A stretch of DNA of 64,000 nucleotides from Meghimatium bilineatum (taxonomy: Eukaryota > Mollusca > Gastropoda > Stylommatophora > Philomycidae): NCBI GenBank assembly GCA_034231615.1, contig CM067312.1:9274696-9338695 (forward strand), in the 5' to 3' direction. Positions 11,791 through 22,498 of this stretch are shown piece by piece (within the stretch, counting starts at the first letter, position 1; every line of letters begins with the position of its first letter). Below the pieces are notes generated by a model. It was not told where the DNA came from, did no database searches, and was given only the letters and a program-made list of their open reading frames with translations. A program made the translations under genes and the position numbers.

Positions 11791-12145
11791 TGGTGGCAGG
11801 ATTCTGTTCGTGTGTTTATGAAGGAGTTTGTGCTTGGTTCGGAGTCAGAAAATGGTATTTTGATGGCATTTTCTTGTCAGATGGTTGATGGTTTACCTGG
11901 CTTCAGTAAATACTGGTGTACAGAAAAGTGATCATGACCTGAACGGCTGATTTTGATTATTTCCGTGAATTTCGTTGGTAGGCCTTGGATTTTTTGGCAT
12001 GTGACTTGATATTAGTACCAAAATTACAAAATATTTCCAACAGAAATCATGACAATAATTAAAATCGTCACTAATTAACTCTTATTTACTTTTTGTGAGG
12101 AAATTTTTACTGCCGATTGTCTGAGTTAATACCATCGAATGCTAC
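11791..12145. other. Unique stretch with an old dispersed repeat and a weak Ig-like frame
   Basis: The + frame at about 11800-11930 contains LMAFSCQMVDG and YWCTEK, again loosely like an Ig half-domain, but no clear splice sites bound it. About 11935-12060 has GATTATTTCCGTGAATTTCG and ATCATGACAATAA, shared with 7000-7110 and 40695-40800. Counterpart at 58976-59325. Confidence 0.3.
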
Positions 12146-12146
12146 T

Positions 12147-12217
12147 ACATCGGAATGGATACATCGGATTGGATACATCGGATTGGATACATCGGAATGG
12201 ATACATCGGATTGCCTA
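12147..12217 (+). repeat. 14-bp tandem repeat, 5 copies
   Basis: Alternating ATCGGAATGGATAC and ATCGGATTGGATAC. Five units versus seven in block A' (59328-59411), including a duplicated pair. Confidence 0.9.
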
Positions 12218-12284
12218 TATGTCTGAACTCCTCTCTGTCAGTGTTGATCATGTCCCAAGCAATACTCTTTACATGATATACGAG

Positions 12285-12405
12285 AGTATGTCAATAAATG
12301 ACACAGTTGTGACAAGATCATGTCAATAAGTGACACTGTTTTGACGAGAGCATGTCAATAAGTGACAAAGGTTTGACGAGAGCGTGTGAATAAGTGACAA
12401 AGTGG
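12285..12405 (+). repeat. 32-33-bp tandem repeat, about 4 copies
   Basis: Units around ATGTCAATAAGTGACA and TTTGACGAGAG. Same copy number at 59483-59600. Confidence 0.85.
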
Positions 12406-12487
12406 GGAGGGGTCAAAAAGACTGCTTTCAAAGAACATTAATAAGGATTTGCTTCTTTTTATGCTTTTTATTACGTATATCACTGTG

Positions 12488-12735
12488 TTATGACAGCTTA
12501 CGCTATCCAACATGACATTTGATATTGATAATGATTTTATAACAGCTTACGCTATTCAACATGACATTTGATACTGATAATGATTTTATGACAGCTTACG
12601 CTATCCAACATGACATTTGATACTGATAATGTTTTTATGACAGCTTACGCTATCCAACATGACATTTGATACTGATAATGTTTTTATGACAGCTTACGCT
12701 ATCCAACATGACATTTGATACTGATAATGATTTTA
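12488..12735 (+). repeat. 49-bp minisatellite, 5 copies
   Basis: The unit contains ACAGCTTACGCTATCCAACA and TTTGATACTGATAATG. Five units here, four in block A' (59688-59883). It lies in or just downstream of the inferred 3' UTR of the minus-strand exon at 12996-13123. Confidence 0.94.
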
Positions 12736-12995
12736 ATTCACGAAAACAATGTACAAACATATAACAATGAAAGAATATACAATATTCGAAACTTGAAATG
12801 AATACAACAAAATAAATGTACACATTATGTCAAGAAATGATCAATGTAAATTGTTTATCAGCAGAGAACATAATCAGTCAATGTAGTATTTTCTGAAACG
12901 TTACACACACGTCATTGAGAAAACAAACCATTTTCAAAAAATATCTATACTTAAGTTAACCAAACTTGTTCATGCGGAGGGTGGATTTTACAAAT

Positions 12996-13123
12996 TTATA
13001 TATTGACAATCGATATTTTCTGTTCAAACTTCAATTCCTGTCCGAACTGAGGCGTAACCAATTCATGATTCAAGAATAGTACTGTATTCATTTTCCCAAA
13101 TCTTTCTTGATCCGCTTCTGTCT
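12996..13123 (-). CDS. Candidate terminal coding exon, function unknown (block A)
   Basis: On the minus strand a pyrimidine-rich run ending TTTTTCTTAATTGCAG meets a frame that starts after two bases (intron phase 1), runs 41 codons and stops at 12998-12996. The peptide begins TEADQERFGKMNTVLFLNHE, is not low-complexity and ends in LKFEQKISIVNI. The 128-bp coding part is identical in block A' (60144-60271), while nearby sequence has substitutions. Downstream (12995 to about 12736) looks like a 3' UTR, with an ATTAAA near 12733 and AATAAA near 12468. I do not recognise the protein family. Upstream exons would lie at higher coordinates; I could not find a convincing one. A chance open frame remains possible. 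Confidence 0.45.
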
Positions 13124-13294
13124 CTGCAATTAAGAAAAATAATCAACAAAGTATGTGGGTCTAAAACAAATTTGACGGAAACTTGATTGATACCAGCCAG
13201 GATTAATGGTCTTTTCTTAAAATATGATTTTCTAAACGCATTTCATTTGATTCTCCACAAACACACACACATTTATTTACTGGAGTATCTACAG

Positions 13295-13493
13295 TAGCGG
13301 TTCTCAACCAGTGGGTCGCTAACCCTTTGGGGGTCGAACAACCCTTTTATAGGTGTCGCCTAAGACCATCGGAAAACACATATTATGAAGCAGCAATAAA
13401 AATAATTGTACGGTTTGGGGAGAGGGGGGGGGGTCACCACAACATGAGAAACTGTATTAAATGGTCGTGTCATTAGAACATTGAGAACCACTA
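13295..13493. mobile_element. SPIN/URR1-like hAT MITE (block A)
   Basis: 199 bp with inverted ends TAGCGGTTCTCAA and TTGAGAACCACTA. Flanking 8-mers ATCTACAG (13287-13294) and ATCTACGT (13494-13501) agree at six of eight positions and fit the hAT target pattern nTCTAnAn. Internal segments GTCGCCTAAGACCATCGGAA and GTCACCACAACATGAG, with AACTGTATTAAA near the right end, match what I remember of vertebrate SPIN_NA and rodent URR1 hAT-Charlie MITEs. SPIN elements are known for horizontal transfer, including into a pond snail. No transposase is present. The family link is from memory, not a search. Confidence 0.8.
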
Positions 13494-13744
13494 ATCTACG
13501 TGTTCCAGATGTTTCTAGATCAAGATTTACTAAATAGATTTATAAAAACGTGTACTCTACAGAGAAGGTTAGAAATCCTATTCTAGTACTAACTTCTATG
13601 AGTACTTTTGATGTACACAGTGCTAGGAATAGTCCAGTTGGACAGAGTCCGATGTGTGAAATGGAGTTTCTAACCATAAGAACATACATTACGACAACAA
13701 TTGAGGGGAGGGGGGAGTAGGGTGCCAGGGTATTAAACAGTTTG

Positions 13745-14700
13745 ACATTTATTGACAAGGTATGCCAGTTATTGACAAGATATGACAGTTATTGACAATG
13801 TATTTCAGTTATTGACAAGGTGTGACAGACATTGACAAGGTATTTCAGTTATTGACAAGGTATGGCAGTTATTGACAAGGTATGACAGTTATTGACAAGG
13901 TATGACAGTTATTGACAAGGTATGACAGTTATTGACAAGGTATGACAGTTATTGACAAGGTATGACAGTTATTGACAAGGTATGACAGTTATTGACAAGG
14001 TATGACAGAAATTGACAAGGTATGACAGTTATTGACAAGGTATGACAGTTATTGACAAGGTATGACAGTTATTGACAAGGTATGACAGTTATTGACAAGG
14101 TATGACAGTTATTGACAAGGTATGACAGTTATTGACAAGGTATGACAGTTATTGACAAGGTATGACAGTTATTGACAAGGTATGACAGTTATTGACAAGG
14201 TATGACAGAAATTGACAAGGTATGATAGTTATTGACAAGGTATGACAGTTATTGACAAGAGATGAGTGGTGATGTTGATTGACAAGAGATGAGTGGTGAT
14301 GTTGATTGACAAGACATGAGTGGTGATGTTGATGTTGATTGACAAGAGATGAGTGGTGATGTTGATTGACAAGAGATGAGTGGTGATGTTGATTGACAAG
14401 AGATGAGTGGTGATGTTGATTGACAAGGTATGACAGTTATTGACAAGGTATGAGTGGTGATGTTGATTGACAAGGTATGACAGTTATTGACAAGGTATGA
14501 GTGGTGATGTTGATTGACAAGAGATGAGTGGTGATGTTGATTGACAAGGTATGACAGTTATTGACAAGGTATGAGTGGTGATGTTGATTGACAAGAGATG
14601 AGTGGTGATGTTGATTGACAAGGTATGACAGTTATTGACAAGGTATGACAGTTATTGACAAGGTATGACAATTATTGACAAGGTATGAGTGGTGATGTTG
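13745..14700 (+). repeat. 20-bp minisatellite with a second 24-27-bp unit type
   Basis: The main unit is TTATTGACAAGGTATGACAG, about 25 near-perfect copies in the first half. From about 14259 it alternates with GATTGACAAGAGATGAGTGG-type units carrying TGATGTT. Both unit types share ATTGACAAG, so the second derives from the first. Confidence 0.96.
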
Positions 14701-14991
14701 ACTTCAACAATACTATATTTATACACCGATTAATGTGTTTGAATGTGAAATATTTATTCTAAAAATCTTTAGCAAATGGTCATATTTATTTTCGTATTCG
14801 TTCTTCTAACAAAATATTTCGTCTGTGGGTGTGTGAGAGAAAAGGGAATGGGGCTATACATTTTTGCATAATTACAAGTTTTTTGTTGATTGAATGTTAT
14901 TATATCTAGTCGGCTTCATTGGTTGAGTGAGATAAATCTTTGTGTATTTTTGGCCAGTAAATGAATTCGCTGTCCTTTTCGTGGAAAAGTA

Positions 14992-15191
14992 ATGGTCATG
15001 ATACCATGTAACACTTCCAACGAGTCGAACTGCACGTCCCAGATAACGTACACAATGTTTGGTGTTGGAATGAATCTAGCTTGGCAATGTTTCAATCTGT
15101 CGTTGATTCAAACTATACTTGTACAGCCCAATTTTCCTCTAAGAAAAGCTATATCATAATTTTAGTTGATGCGCCCATGTGGTATCTCTAA
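14992..15191 (+). pseudogene. Ig-like exon candidate, frameshifted by a 10-bp deletion (block A)
   Basis: Counterpart of 62012-62223. Block A lacks 10 bp that block A' has between two GAAC repeats, at about 15029. This breaks the frame ahead of the segment corresponding to DSNYTC. If the exon is real, this copy is inactivated; if it is a chance frame, the deletion is neutral. Confidence 0.3.
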
Positions 15192-15287
15192 TGTATCGTA
15201 ACATGTGTCGTAACATGTGTCGCAGTAACTATTTCCGTGTAATGTGTGAGCTATGTGTGTGTTCGATCTTAGCTTTCATCTGATATT

Positions 15288-15482
15288 TTTAAAAAACAAA
15301 AAACTTTCGTTACTGCATGTTTTCCTGTTAAGGAGTGCAGGAAGGCTTTTAAGGCTGTGGAAATAAAGACCGCTTTGCCAAAGCTGTCGCCGCGACGTGT
15401 ACAGGAATAATTTTTTGTTGCACCTCCTTGTCCCAACCTCAGAAATCTGAGGCCGGCGTCCTAGCCGTACGGCCACGCGCTC
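15288..15482 (-). mobile_element. tRNA-derived SINE with damaged promoter (block A)
   Basis: Flanked by exact 11-bp duplications CATCTGATATT (15277-15287 and 15483-15493). On the minus strand it starts GGAGCGCGTGGCCGTACGGC, a tRNA-like head with an A-box-like core, and ends in a T-rich tail. Two small deletions relative to block A' (15 and about 19 bp) remove the B-box region, so this copy should not be transcribed by pol III from its own promoter. Confidence 0.85.
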
Positions 15483-15547
15483 CATCTGATATTACTCCCA
15501 CGAATTTGATGGATTTGGTGAATGTTTTAGGTTTGTTGTTTATTTGT

Positions 15548-15835
15548 ATCTTCTGCTTCTTCTTCGTTCATTCTCAAACTCCTCCAAAATAGCAGAATGT
15601 AGTCCAGAGAACGGAATGTGTTGTGTCATGATTTACAGCAATGCGATATATGGGCCTTTGGTCTGACACATCCGACTGAAGCATGGCTTTGGGTCATGTT
15701 GACTCTATATGGGATGGGACAGCCAACGCCATCGCATAACTTCCTTAGTCGCCTCTTACGATATGCATGGTAGGTAAACAGTATTGCTATTCTTTACTCC
15801 CCTCTCTGGCCCCGGCAACACACGAGCGGATTCTT
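15548..15835 (-). mobile_element. SINE, long subtype of the (GAA)-tailed family (block A)
   Basis: On the minus strand it runs from GTTGCCGGGGCC, through GGCGACTAAGGAAGTTATGC-like sequence and GTTGGCTGTCCCATCCC, to TTTGAGAATGAACGAAGAAG. It matches 29048-29329 and 39109-39387 over most of its length. A short TTTGTAT repeat on both sides may be the target duplication. Present in both blocks; it interrupts the Jockey-like RT relic to its right. Confidence 0.85.
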
Positions 15836-16310
15836 TGTATGTCTAATTTTACTTTTACATGATCCTTTACTGAAAACCTGCCTAATGTTACATTTACGTT
15901 AATTGTGAATCATCATTGTTTCATGCACTCAGTTACCCCATTAATATAATTTTGGTTAGCTAGTTTTAGAAAGTCTATGTTTCGTCAAGTACTCAAAATA
16001 ACCCCATCATCTGTAAAATGAGATAAAAATGATTGGTGGATGCATAAATTTTCTAGATCATTGACCATAATTGTAAGTAATGTTGGAGGTATTACAGCTT
16101 TTTGTGGAATTCCATTTTTAAATTTCAGAATATTTTTGAGTAACTTTACACAGTAATATCTATCTTTTATACTGTTTTGAGTACAAACATCTTCCTTATA
16201 TTCTCAAATTTTTAATCTTTAATAGGGTTTCCTTCCTCCAGCACTCACCGTAAGCTCTTGTCGTGTCCAAACGTATGGAGACAGTGTTTTTTTTTATTAT
16301 TGAGGAATTC
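15836..16310 (-). pseudogene. Jockey-like reverse transcriptase relic (block A)
   Basis: On the minus strand, frames joined across indels give FDTTRAYGECWRKETLLKI (motif A, AFDLEKAYDTVWR-like). NGIPQKAVIPPTL (motif B, GIPQGSVLSPTL-like) and HFTDDGVILST (motif C, FADD-like) follow. Several stops and frameshifts occur. In block A the three motifs are continuous, whereas in block A' an RTE fragment (63000-63615) splits them. This is an ancient LINE into which younger elements inserted. Confidence 0.8.
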
Positions 16311-16379
16311 TGTTAAAATTTCATGTTAGAATGTAATTAATTGATCCACTTTGCTTAGTTTCACATCAAAAACAGAAAA

Positions 16380-17170
16380 TATGAATATATGCAGAGCGAA
16401 AGAACAGATAATATGTATGTTAAGGGTGAAAAACTAAAACATACATTAGAATTTAAATATCTAGGAAGCATTTTTACAGAAGACAAAGTTAACAGAGAAA
16501 TTGAGATGATGTGCCAAAATGCAATCGCTGTAACATACCACTAACTGTCACCGCTGCTAAAATACCCATCGATCAGCATGGCGACCAAACGACAGATAAT
16601 AAACACCATCTTTATTCCAACGTTATGTTACCAGTGCCAGACATGGCCCCTAAGAAAAACACTCTTGAGAATGATTACAACATGTGAGATAAAATGCCTG
16701 AGAAAGGATATTAATTTCATCCGAAGAGACCGAATGAGAAATGAAGACATCAGAAAGACAGTAAACTACCATATCATGCAAACAATATATAGAAAGACAG
16801 CAGATCAAATAGTTCGGACACCTTATACGAATGGAACCATCTCAACCAGTCACCCAGGTGTAAAATAGCTGAAATAACGGTTAAAAGGCAAGAGGAATAA
16901 CAAGAACAAGATGGGAAGATTCAAGCAGAGAGATTGTTAAGAACTACGACCTGACCATGGCAAGTGCAACAAAGATGGCCAAAGAAAGAAAACGTCAACT
17001 CCCTACAACTCCTAAAGGCGTTTGTGGAAAAGACAATAGATATGTTGGATGAATGGATGAATGGATGGATGGGTGGGTGATTGGATGGATGGATGGATGG
17101 ATGGATGGATGGATGGGTGGGTGGGTGGGAGGATGGATGGATGGGTGGATGGATGGATGGACAGATAGAT
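16380..17170 (+). pseudogene. LINE 3' relic with (ATGG)n tail
   Basis: Plus-strand pieces read LEFKYLGSIFTED (motif E region), then TLCYQCQTWPL (an LYGCESWTL equivalent), RRDRMRNEDIRK and a basic ITRTRWEDS stretch. It ends in a GGAT/GGGT microsatellite (about 17045-17160) and GATAGATAG. Several stops and shifts occur. The minus-strand relic at 19281-19466 has the same TLCYQCQTW motif and is thus the same family. Confidence 0.8.
17045..17165 (+). repeat. (GGAT)n / (GGGT)n microsatellite
   Basis: Tetranucleotide run that probably grew from the LINE 3' tail. Confidence 0.93.
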
Positions 17171-18900
17171 AGCTTCTTCCCCCTAAAACCGGCTTCAGTG
17201 TCGTTGTATAGATCATTTTATTGAGATGAAATATTTCTCTCTTATTTATGCTAGATCCTAATATTTTACCTAGGTGAGATGTGAGTGATATTGTCCTGTG
17301 TTGAGCTAATCTAATTAGTGTATTCATCGTGTGTTAATATTGCTATAATTATTGCTATTTTCTATCTATGCTCCTCTGATTGTCCCAAAAGGCCACATTA
17401 AACAGCATAATTCTGTAATCGTCACTATAATCTTGTGTGGTATGTTTTTAAGTACGGTATAATTTAGTATGTCTGGTATGGCTGTATATGTTTATAATCA
17501 TTGATTGCCATATTTACATCTTCTATTGTTGTGTCAGAGTTTAGGTATGATTCTAGATTATCGGAATAGTTGACGTTTTATTGACTATTACCCGTATGGA
17601 TTGTGTCTGTGGTTCTCATCAATGATCCACTAGACAAACCACACATGCAACAGAAAACCTTAGTAGATGACATGCCGTTATATTGAGGTTATCTTCTTAT
17701 AGAAGCTTCATGGCACGTCATCTATACAATTATGCTTCTCATACTTTTATGTTTTGTTACAATTTATTTTATGCTATAATGCTTTTTTGTATATGTATGC
17801 AGCCTCTGTGGTTGGGAGGGAGCCAGAGATTTACTGCGCAGCACTGTGGAGGAGGAAACTGATAGTACTTTTTTTTCCTATGACTGAGGCCCACCAAAGA
17901 GGCAAAGTGACTCAGGACGTGACAATTCTTTTGACTTGAACATTTGGTTGCATGCCTGGAGCAATAGAGAAGTTCGGCATAACTAGTAGTCAATTGGTGG
18001 CGGGTAATGAGCACAATGAACCCTATCTTGGCTACAGTGACTCGAAGCAGTGCATATGTTTATACCTGCCTTCCTGGTGGTGTGATAGTTATCCTCTGGC
18101 TCTGACCCGGTGATAGTTATTCTCTGGTTCTGGCCCGGGGTGTGCCAAATATCCACAGCCTTTTCAACAATATAATGCCAGTACAACAGATAGTATTTAC
18201 AAACGAGATCGGACGTCGCCTCGGTTATTAAAGTCTGCGGAAGGTAGTGGGTAACCAGGCTGCTCCGGCTGCGAAATTAGCTACTGGAGGGCATCCAAAA
18301 CAACAGCACAAACACAGACATGCCCAATACACAACACAGCAACAACACCTGCACAAGTACCAAAAAATTAAACTCATAAAACCTTGGAGGGAGAACACAA
18401 CTAACTCCAGGGTGTCGGCTGTGCCCTCATCTCTATGAAACTGTTGACCACCAACTTTTGAATGTCCAGCGCTGGATGACATCAGGAAAATGCTTCTCCC
18501 TCCAGGACCTGTAAATGCAACACGTTATATGAAACAAAACAACAGCTCACAAACACATGCATGTATCGCACAATGGCATTGTGTCAAAGGTCATGAGCCC
18601 ATGGAACGCTGAGTCAGCATCACACCAACCATTGACTATTACTGTTTCTTCTCCACTTTTGCTTTCCTCGTTGTTTGTTTATTGTGCTGCACTTTTAAAA
18701 GTATTTAACTATTTCATCTGCTTTTTCTTTATCTGTTTCTTTGTACCTTCTTTCGTGTTGAATTTTGGTATTAATTGTTAGTTATTTTTGCAATCTTTTA
18801 TTATTTTTGAATTATTCCATACACTTTTGTATTTGTTCTTTCGTTTAGAGTTTGACAAAAGCATTTCCAGCGTATTTCCTTGGTTTTAAATATAATTCTA
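17171..18900. other. Single-copy sequence, no gene assigned
   Basis: No confident feature. The + frame at about 18247-18430 (GNQAAPAAKLATGGH) and another at about 18443-18609 are open but unrecognised; the first resembles leader sequence I associate loosely with mollusc retroelements. Intron, intergenic DNA or decayed transposon are all possible. Confidence 0.4.
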
Positions 18901-18904
18901 TTTG

Positions 18905-19500
18905 TCTATTGTCTTTCCTAAGGTGGCTTGTTATCCACTCTTGTCGTTAAGCGTAGGGGTGATTGAACCTCGAGCTTGTGCTCCAAGGCCAGATGTGTTA
19001 CCTCGGCTGTGCTATGACGGTGTTTGTTCAATATGTCCCTGACGTTTTCTATCCATCTTTTCCGTGGTTCTCCTATGGCTTTGTACCCTGATATCATTTG
19101 GTTATATGCCTTCACGGGTAATTTGTCGTGATGCATTCTCATAATGTAGCCAAACCACTTGATCTGTTGCATTTCTTTGTATTATGTGCAAGTTAGTATA
19201 CCTATTCTTTCCCTGATATCTTCATTTCGTAATCTATCGAGCCTGGTGACTCCTTCAGCTTTCCTCAAATATTTCCTCTCTCATGTCACTATCTTTCTGT
19301 AATTTGAAGATGAGAGAGACCAGGTTTGGCACTGGTAACACAGTGTTGGTAGGAATATGCCGTAAATCATTTGTCTTTTAACTTCCATCTCGATCTTGTG
19401 ATGAAGAAGTAGTGGTGACAGTTGGCATGTTACTATATTTGCCCTTTGATATTCTATTTGTTTCATTTCTAATTTGTGTATACATCTCCTCTGATATTCA
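18905..19500 (-). pseudogene. LINE C-terminal relic (minus strand)
   Basis: Reading from high to low coordinates, TLCYQCQTWSL (about 19350) is followed by MQQIKWFGYIMRMHHDKL (about 19170-19115) and GEPRKRWIENVRD (about 19070-19030). This is the usual order of the CESWTL-like motif, the FGH(I/M)xR motif and the basic RKRW tail. Frameshifts break it, so it is a dead copy. Confidence 0.8.
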
Positions 19501-19562
19501 GAAGTTTTGTTTCCTTTCTAAATTTTTAAAGAGCTTTCTCCCTTACCCTTGCCATTTCAGCA

Positions 19563-19779
19563 AACTTCGCATTTCACCATAGAACTGTGTTCTAATTTCG
19601 CATTTCACCATAGAACTGTGTTCTAACTTCGCATTTCACCATAGAACTGTGTTCTAACTTCGCATTTGACCATAGAACTGTGTTCTAACTTCGCATTTCA
19701 CCATAGAACTGTGTTCTAACTTCGCATTTCACCATAGAACGGTGTTGTAACTTCGCATTTCACCATAGAACGGTGTTCT
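19563..19779 (+). repeat. 31-bp minisatellite, 7 copies
   Basis: The unit contains AACTTCGCATTTCACCATAG. Seven units in 217 bp, with few variants. Confidence 0.95.
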
Positions 19780-19799
19780 TAGTGTTCTGATGATCATTG

Positions 19800-19995
19800 T
19801 CTTTGCTTGAAATTATTGTTTTCTGATTTTATATTAGCGGGTACTCTTTTATTTGGGATATGCTTAGCTGCTGTTGTAAGTACTTCTTTAGTAATATTAT
19901 TTGCAAAAGTTATCTATATCATCCGTACAGCATTTTGTTATGTCTTTGTTGTCAAGTTATGTTTGAAATGTCTCCCAATCTGTTTTGTTGTATTG
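19800..19995 (-). pseudogene. LINE endonuclease-RT linker relic
   Basis: The minus strand gives a TDWETF-LDN-like pattern, then DDIDNF, similar to the region between the endonuclease and RT in Jockey/I-type LINEs. Stops are frequent. Low to moderate confidence. Confidence 0.4.
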
Positions 19996-20000
19996 GAAAT

Positions 20001-20345
20001 CATCAGCATCATCAAGTGCCGCCTTCGCAATGAGGGTTGGCTGCAACAGACTCCCAACATCTCCTATCTCTTGTTTTGGTGGTGCACTCTGCTAGACTGT
20101 AACCTATCCATCTTGTGATGTTAATCTCCCACTTGTATCTCCGCCTACTTCTTGGTTGCTAGCGTCCCTTTGACTTTACCCTCAAGTAAGGTCTTCAATA
20201 AGGTGTCAAGTCTTTTAATGTGTCCAAAATATTTTATTTACCTGATATTTATTTCCCTTAATAATTCATTCTTCATATTAAATGTTGCTAGAACCTCTTT
20301 TTTTGTTGTATTCTCTTTCCATGATATTCTAATACATCTAAGTCA
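20001..20345 (-). pseudogene. 5'-truncated RTE-type LINE relic
   Basis: Closely related to 63000-63615. The minus strand reads MKNELLREINIR, IKYFGHIKRLDTLLKTLLEG, then a tail ending ACTTGATGATGCTGATGA. In-frame stops are present (before IKYFG and in the basic tail). It is older than the block A' insertion but belongs to the same family. Confidence 0.85.
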
Positions 20346-20425
20346 TTATCTTTAAACATTCATTTTGAATTATAAATATTTATTATTTTAATCTTCTCGA
20401 AATTGTATAATTATGAATACCTTCT

Positions 20426-20446
20426 CCCGCCGAAGAAGAAGAAGAA
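20426..20446 (+). mobile_element. Hyper-truncated retroposition scar, (GAA)n tail only
   Basis: A 21-bp insert, CCCGCC followed by five GAA triplets, lies between two exact copies of GAATACCTTCT (20415-20425 and 20447-20457). The exact 11-bp duplication plus the tail triplet of the local SINE/LINE family fit target-primed insertion of almost nothing but the 3' tail. Confidence 0.65.
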
Positions 20447-20459
20447 GAATACCTTCTAA

Positions 20460-21650
20460 GTTTTCAATATTGAATTGGTTATCAATCGCTAATCTTATAT
20501 GCCTCATTTATCATAAAATAGCCCCCCTTCCCCCTCCCTCCCCCCTAACCACCACCTTTGAATACCTATTATTTCTGAAAATAGTATGTCCAGGACAGTT
20601 AAGTCTCTGATTTTTGTTTATTATGGTTTATAACTGAATAGCAAAAATAAACATTCGATCTCTGTAATTTGTAGAATATTCCTGGGAGGTTTACTCAAAC
20701 ATTTCTGTTCCATTAAATGATATTAATAGCCGTGCTCCTGGAAAATATTGCGGGAAAACCCATTTCATAATATATTTATAAGTTGAAAATTATACAAAAT
20801 CTAGTTAGTGGGCATAAAAGTATATTACTTTATGGTGCAGACATGGTTCATAGTAGTGCTGAATAGTGCGGTGCGATACATTGCAGACATAGCACACAAG
20901 GCGATGTTCAGAAATTGATAACACAAGGGTACATTTGCTGTGTAGCGTTTCTCCCACAAGAGCAACGATTGCGTCCATGGAACATTCGTCAGAAATAATT
21001 TTTGCTTTCAAAGACAATATTACAATTAAATAAAATTGAATCAAAAGTCAGAATAAACCATGAGACGAATTATTGATATTCAGAAATGGAGCCAGTCTTG
21101 GTAGTTATATTCATGAATTTAACGGTTGAATCACATCCTTCGTTAACGCATCAAAAATCTTTGCACTGTGAACAACGGTCATTTAGTGATATTTTTTTCA
21201 CCTGCTTTTCTTAATATTTCTTTCTTTTTTTCACGGAATTCTCGTTTCATTACCAGGAGCAGTGACCAGATTTCATATTTTTAATATTACGCGTAGTATC
21301 ATTCAGCTTTCGTGACCTTGCTGAACTCAGATTACAAAGTCGATATGTTTGCATCGATCTGCGGCCTACGGACTGATGGCCCAGCCCCAACTGTCCCCTC
21401 GGGTTATCCAGGGAGGGGGGTATCTCTCAGTTTGCAGCCGGCTGATCGTTTAATTCACCAGTAGACTTGACTACTATGAAATGTTCCTTTATCGATATTT
21501 TGTTTCGTTAAATAATGTTCGTATTTCTTTCGTTAAAAATGTGACCATTGCTTCCTGTAATGTACCGAATTATCTGCACATATTTCGTTTATAATTCCCG
21601 AAATTTAAACTTTTCGATTACATTTGTATAGTAGCAATATGTGTTTGAGA
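20460..21650. other. Single-copy sequence, no gene seen
   Basis: No motif, array or terminus that I can support. C-rich runs near 20522-20550 are low complexity. Confidence 0.45.
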
Positions 21651-21655
21651 TTAGT

Positions 21656-21825
21656 TTACATAAACATTTTATATACAGGAATTGCTTACACATAAACATT
21701 TTTATGTACACGAATTGCTTACACATAAACATTTTATGTACACGAATTGCTTACACATAAACATTTTATGTACACGAATTGCTTACACATAAACATTTAA
21801 TGTACACGAATTGCTTATACATAAA
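21656..21825 (+). repeat. 32-bp minisatellite, about 5 copies
   Basis: The unit contains GAATTGCTTACACATAAACA and TTTATGTACAC. Five units. Confidence 0.92.
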
Positions 21826-22317
21826 CCACTGGATATATTTGGTTATTGATTATAAACCGTCATCACTGCACTCCGGGCAGAGCCACTGGTGCACAGTCTC
21901 CCCTAGCAGATAGTAAATGGTACTCTTACTAATGGTTCATGTGGCTCCACAAAAGTTATCTGTAAACAATATATATTTTCATATGTGCAAATTCCATAAA
22001 AGTTATCCGTGAAACAGCATATATTTTCGACATACATTGATGTATTGGGGCAGATATCTCCAATTTTCAAAAACAAATTAGAGCATGAACTCCAATCTGC
22101 ACTATATAAAACAATCATGATACTATCACCAGGGGAAGTCCTTGCATACTATGGAATACAGAAATGAAAGAGTGAACTAAAATAAACATATATGAAGCAG
22201 ACACGAAATAACTCTTCTACATCTGTCGCTGCAAGGCATAAAGGGGTATACAGCAAAATGAGGGAAAGAACGACAGTAGATTGACGTGTTTTTCAGTTGC
22301 CAGAAAAGAATTTCAAT

Positions 22318-22430
22318 AAAGTGTAATAAAATACTGAAAACATCACATAAAATGCTGAAAACATTACATAAAATTTTCAAAACATCACATAAAATGTTGA
22401 AAACATTACATAAATTATTGAAAAAATGTT
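22318..22430 (+). repeat. About 20-bp tandem repeat, 5 copies
   Basis: ACATCACATAAAATGCTGAA alternating with ACATTACATAAA-type units. Confidence 0.85.
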
Positions 22431-22498
22431 GAAGTGGTAATATTCAATGACCAATTGTGACAGAAAAAGTAATGTAAATTATTAAATTTAGTCATATG

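Larger units (their letters stand above)
1..16289 (+). repeat. Block A: left copy of a large direct duplication
   Basis: The whole segment aligns collinearly and in the same orientation with 45294-64000. Position 1 matches 45294 (offset 45293) and 16289 matches 64000 (offset 47711). Unique parts differ by about 0.5-1% when compared by eye; most of the length difference comes from tandem arrays and two extra insertions in the right copy. Neither end of the homology is visible, because it reaches both window edges. Confidence 0.95.

Noticed and set aside
17983-18186. Short minus-strand frame 17983-18186 as a gene
   Set aside because: No start context, domain, splice sites or second copy to test conservation.
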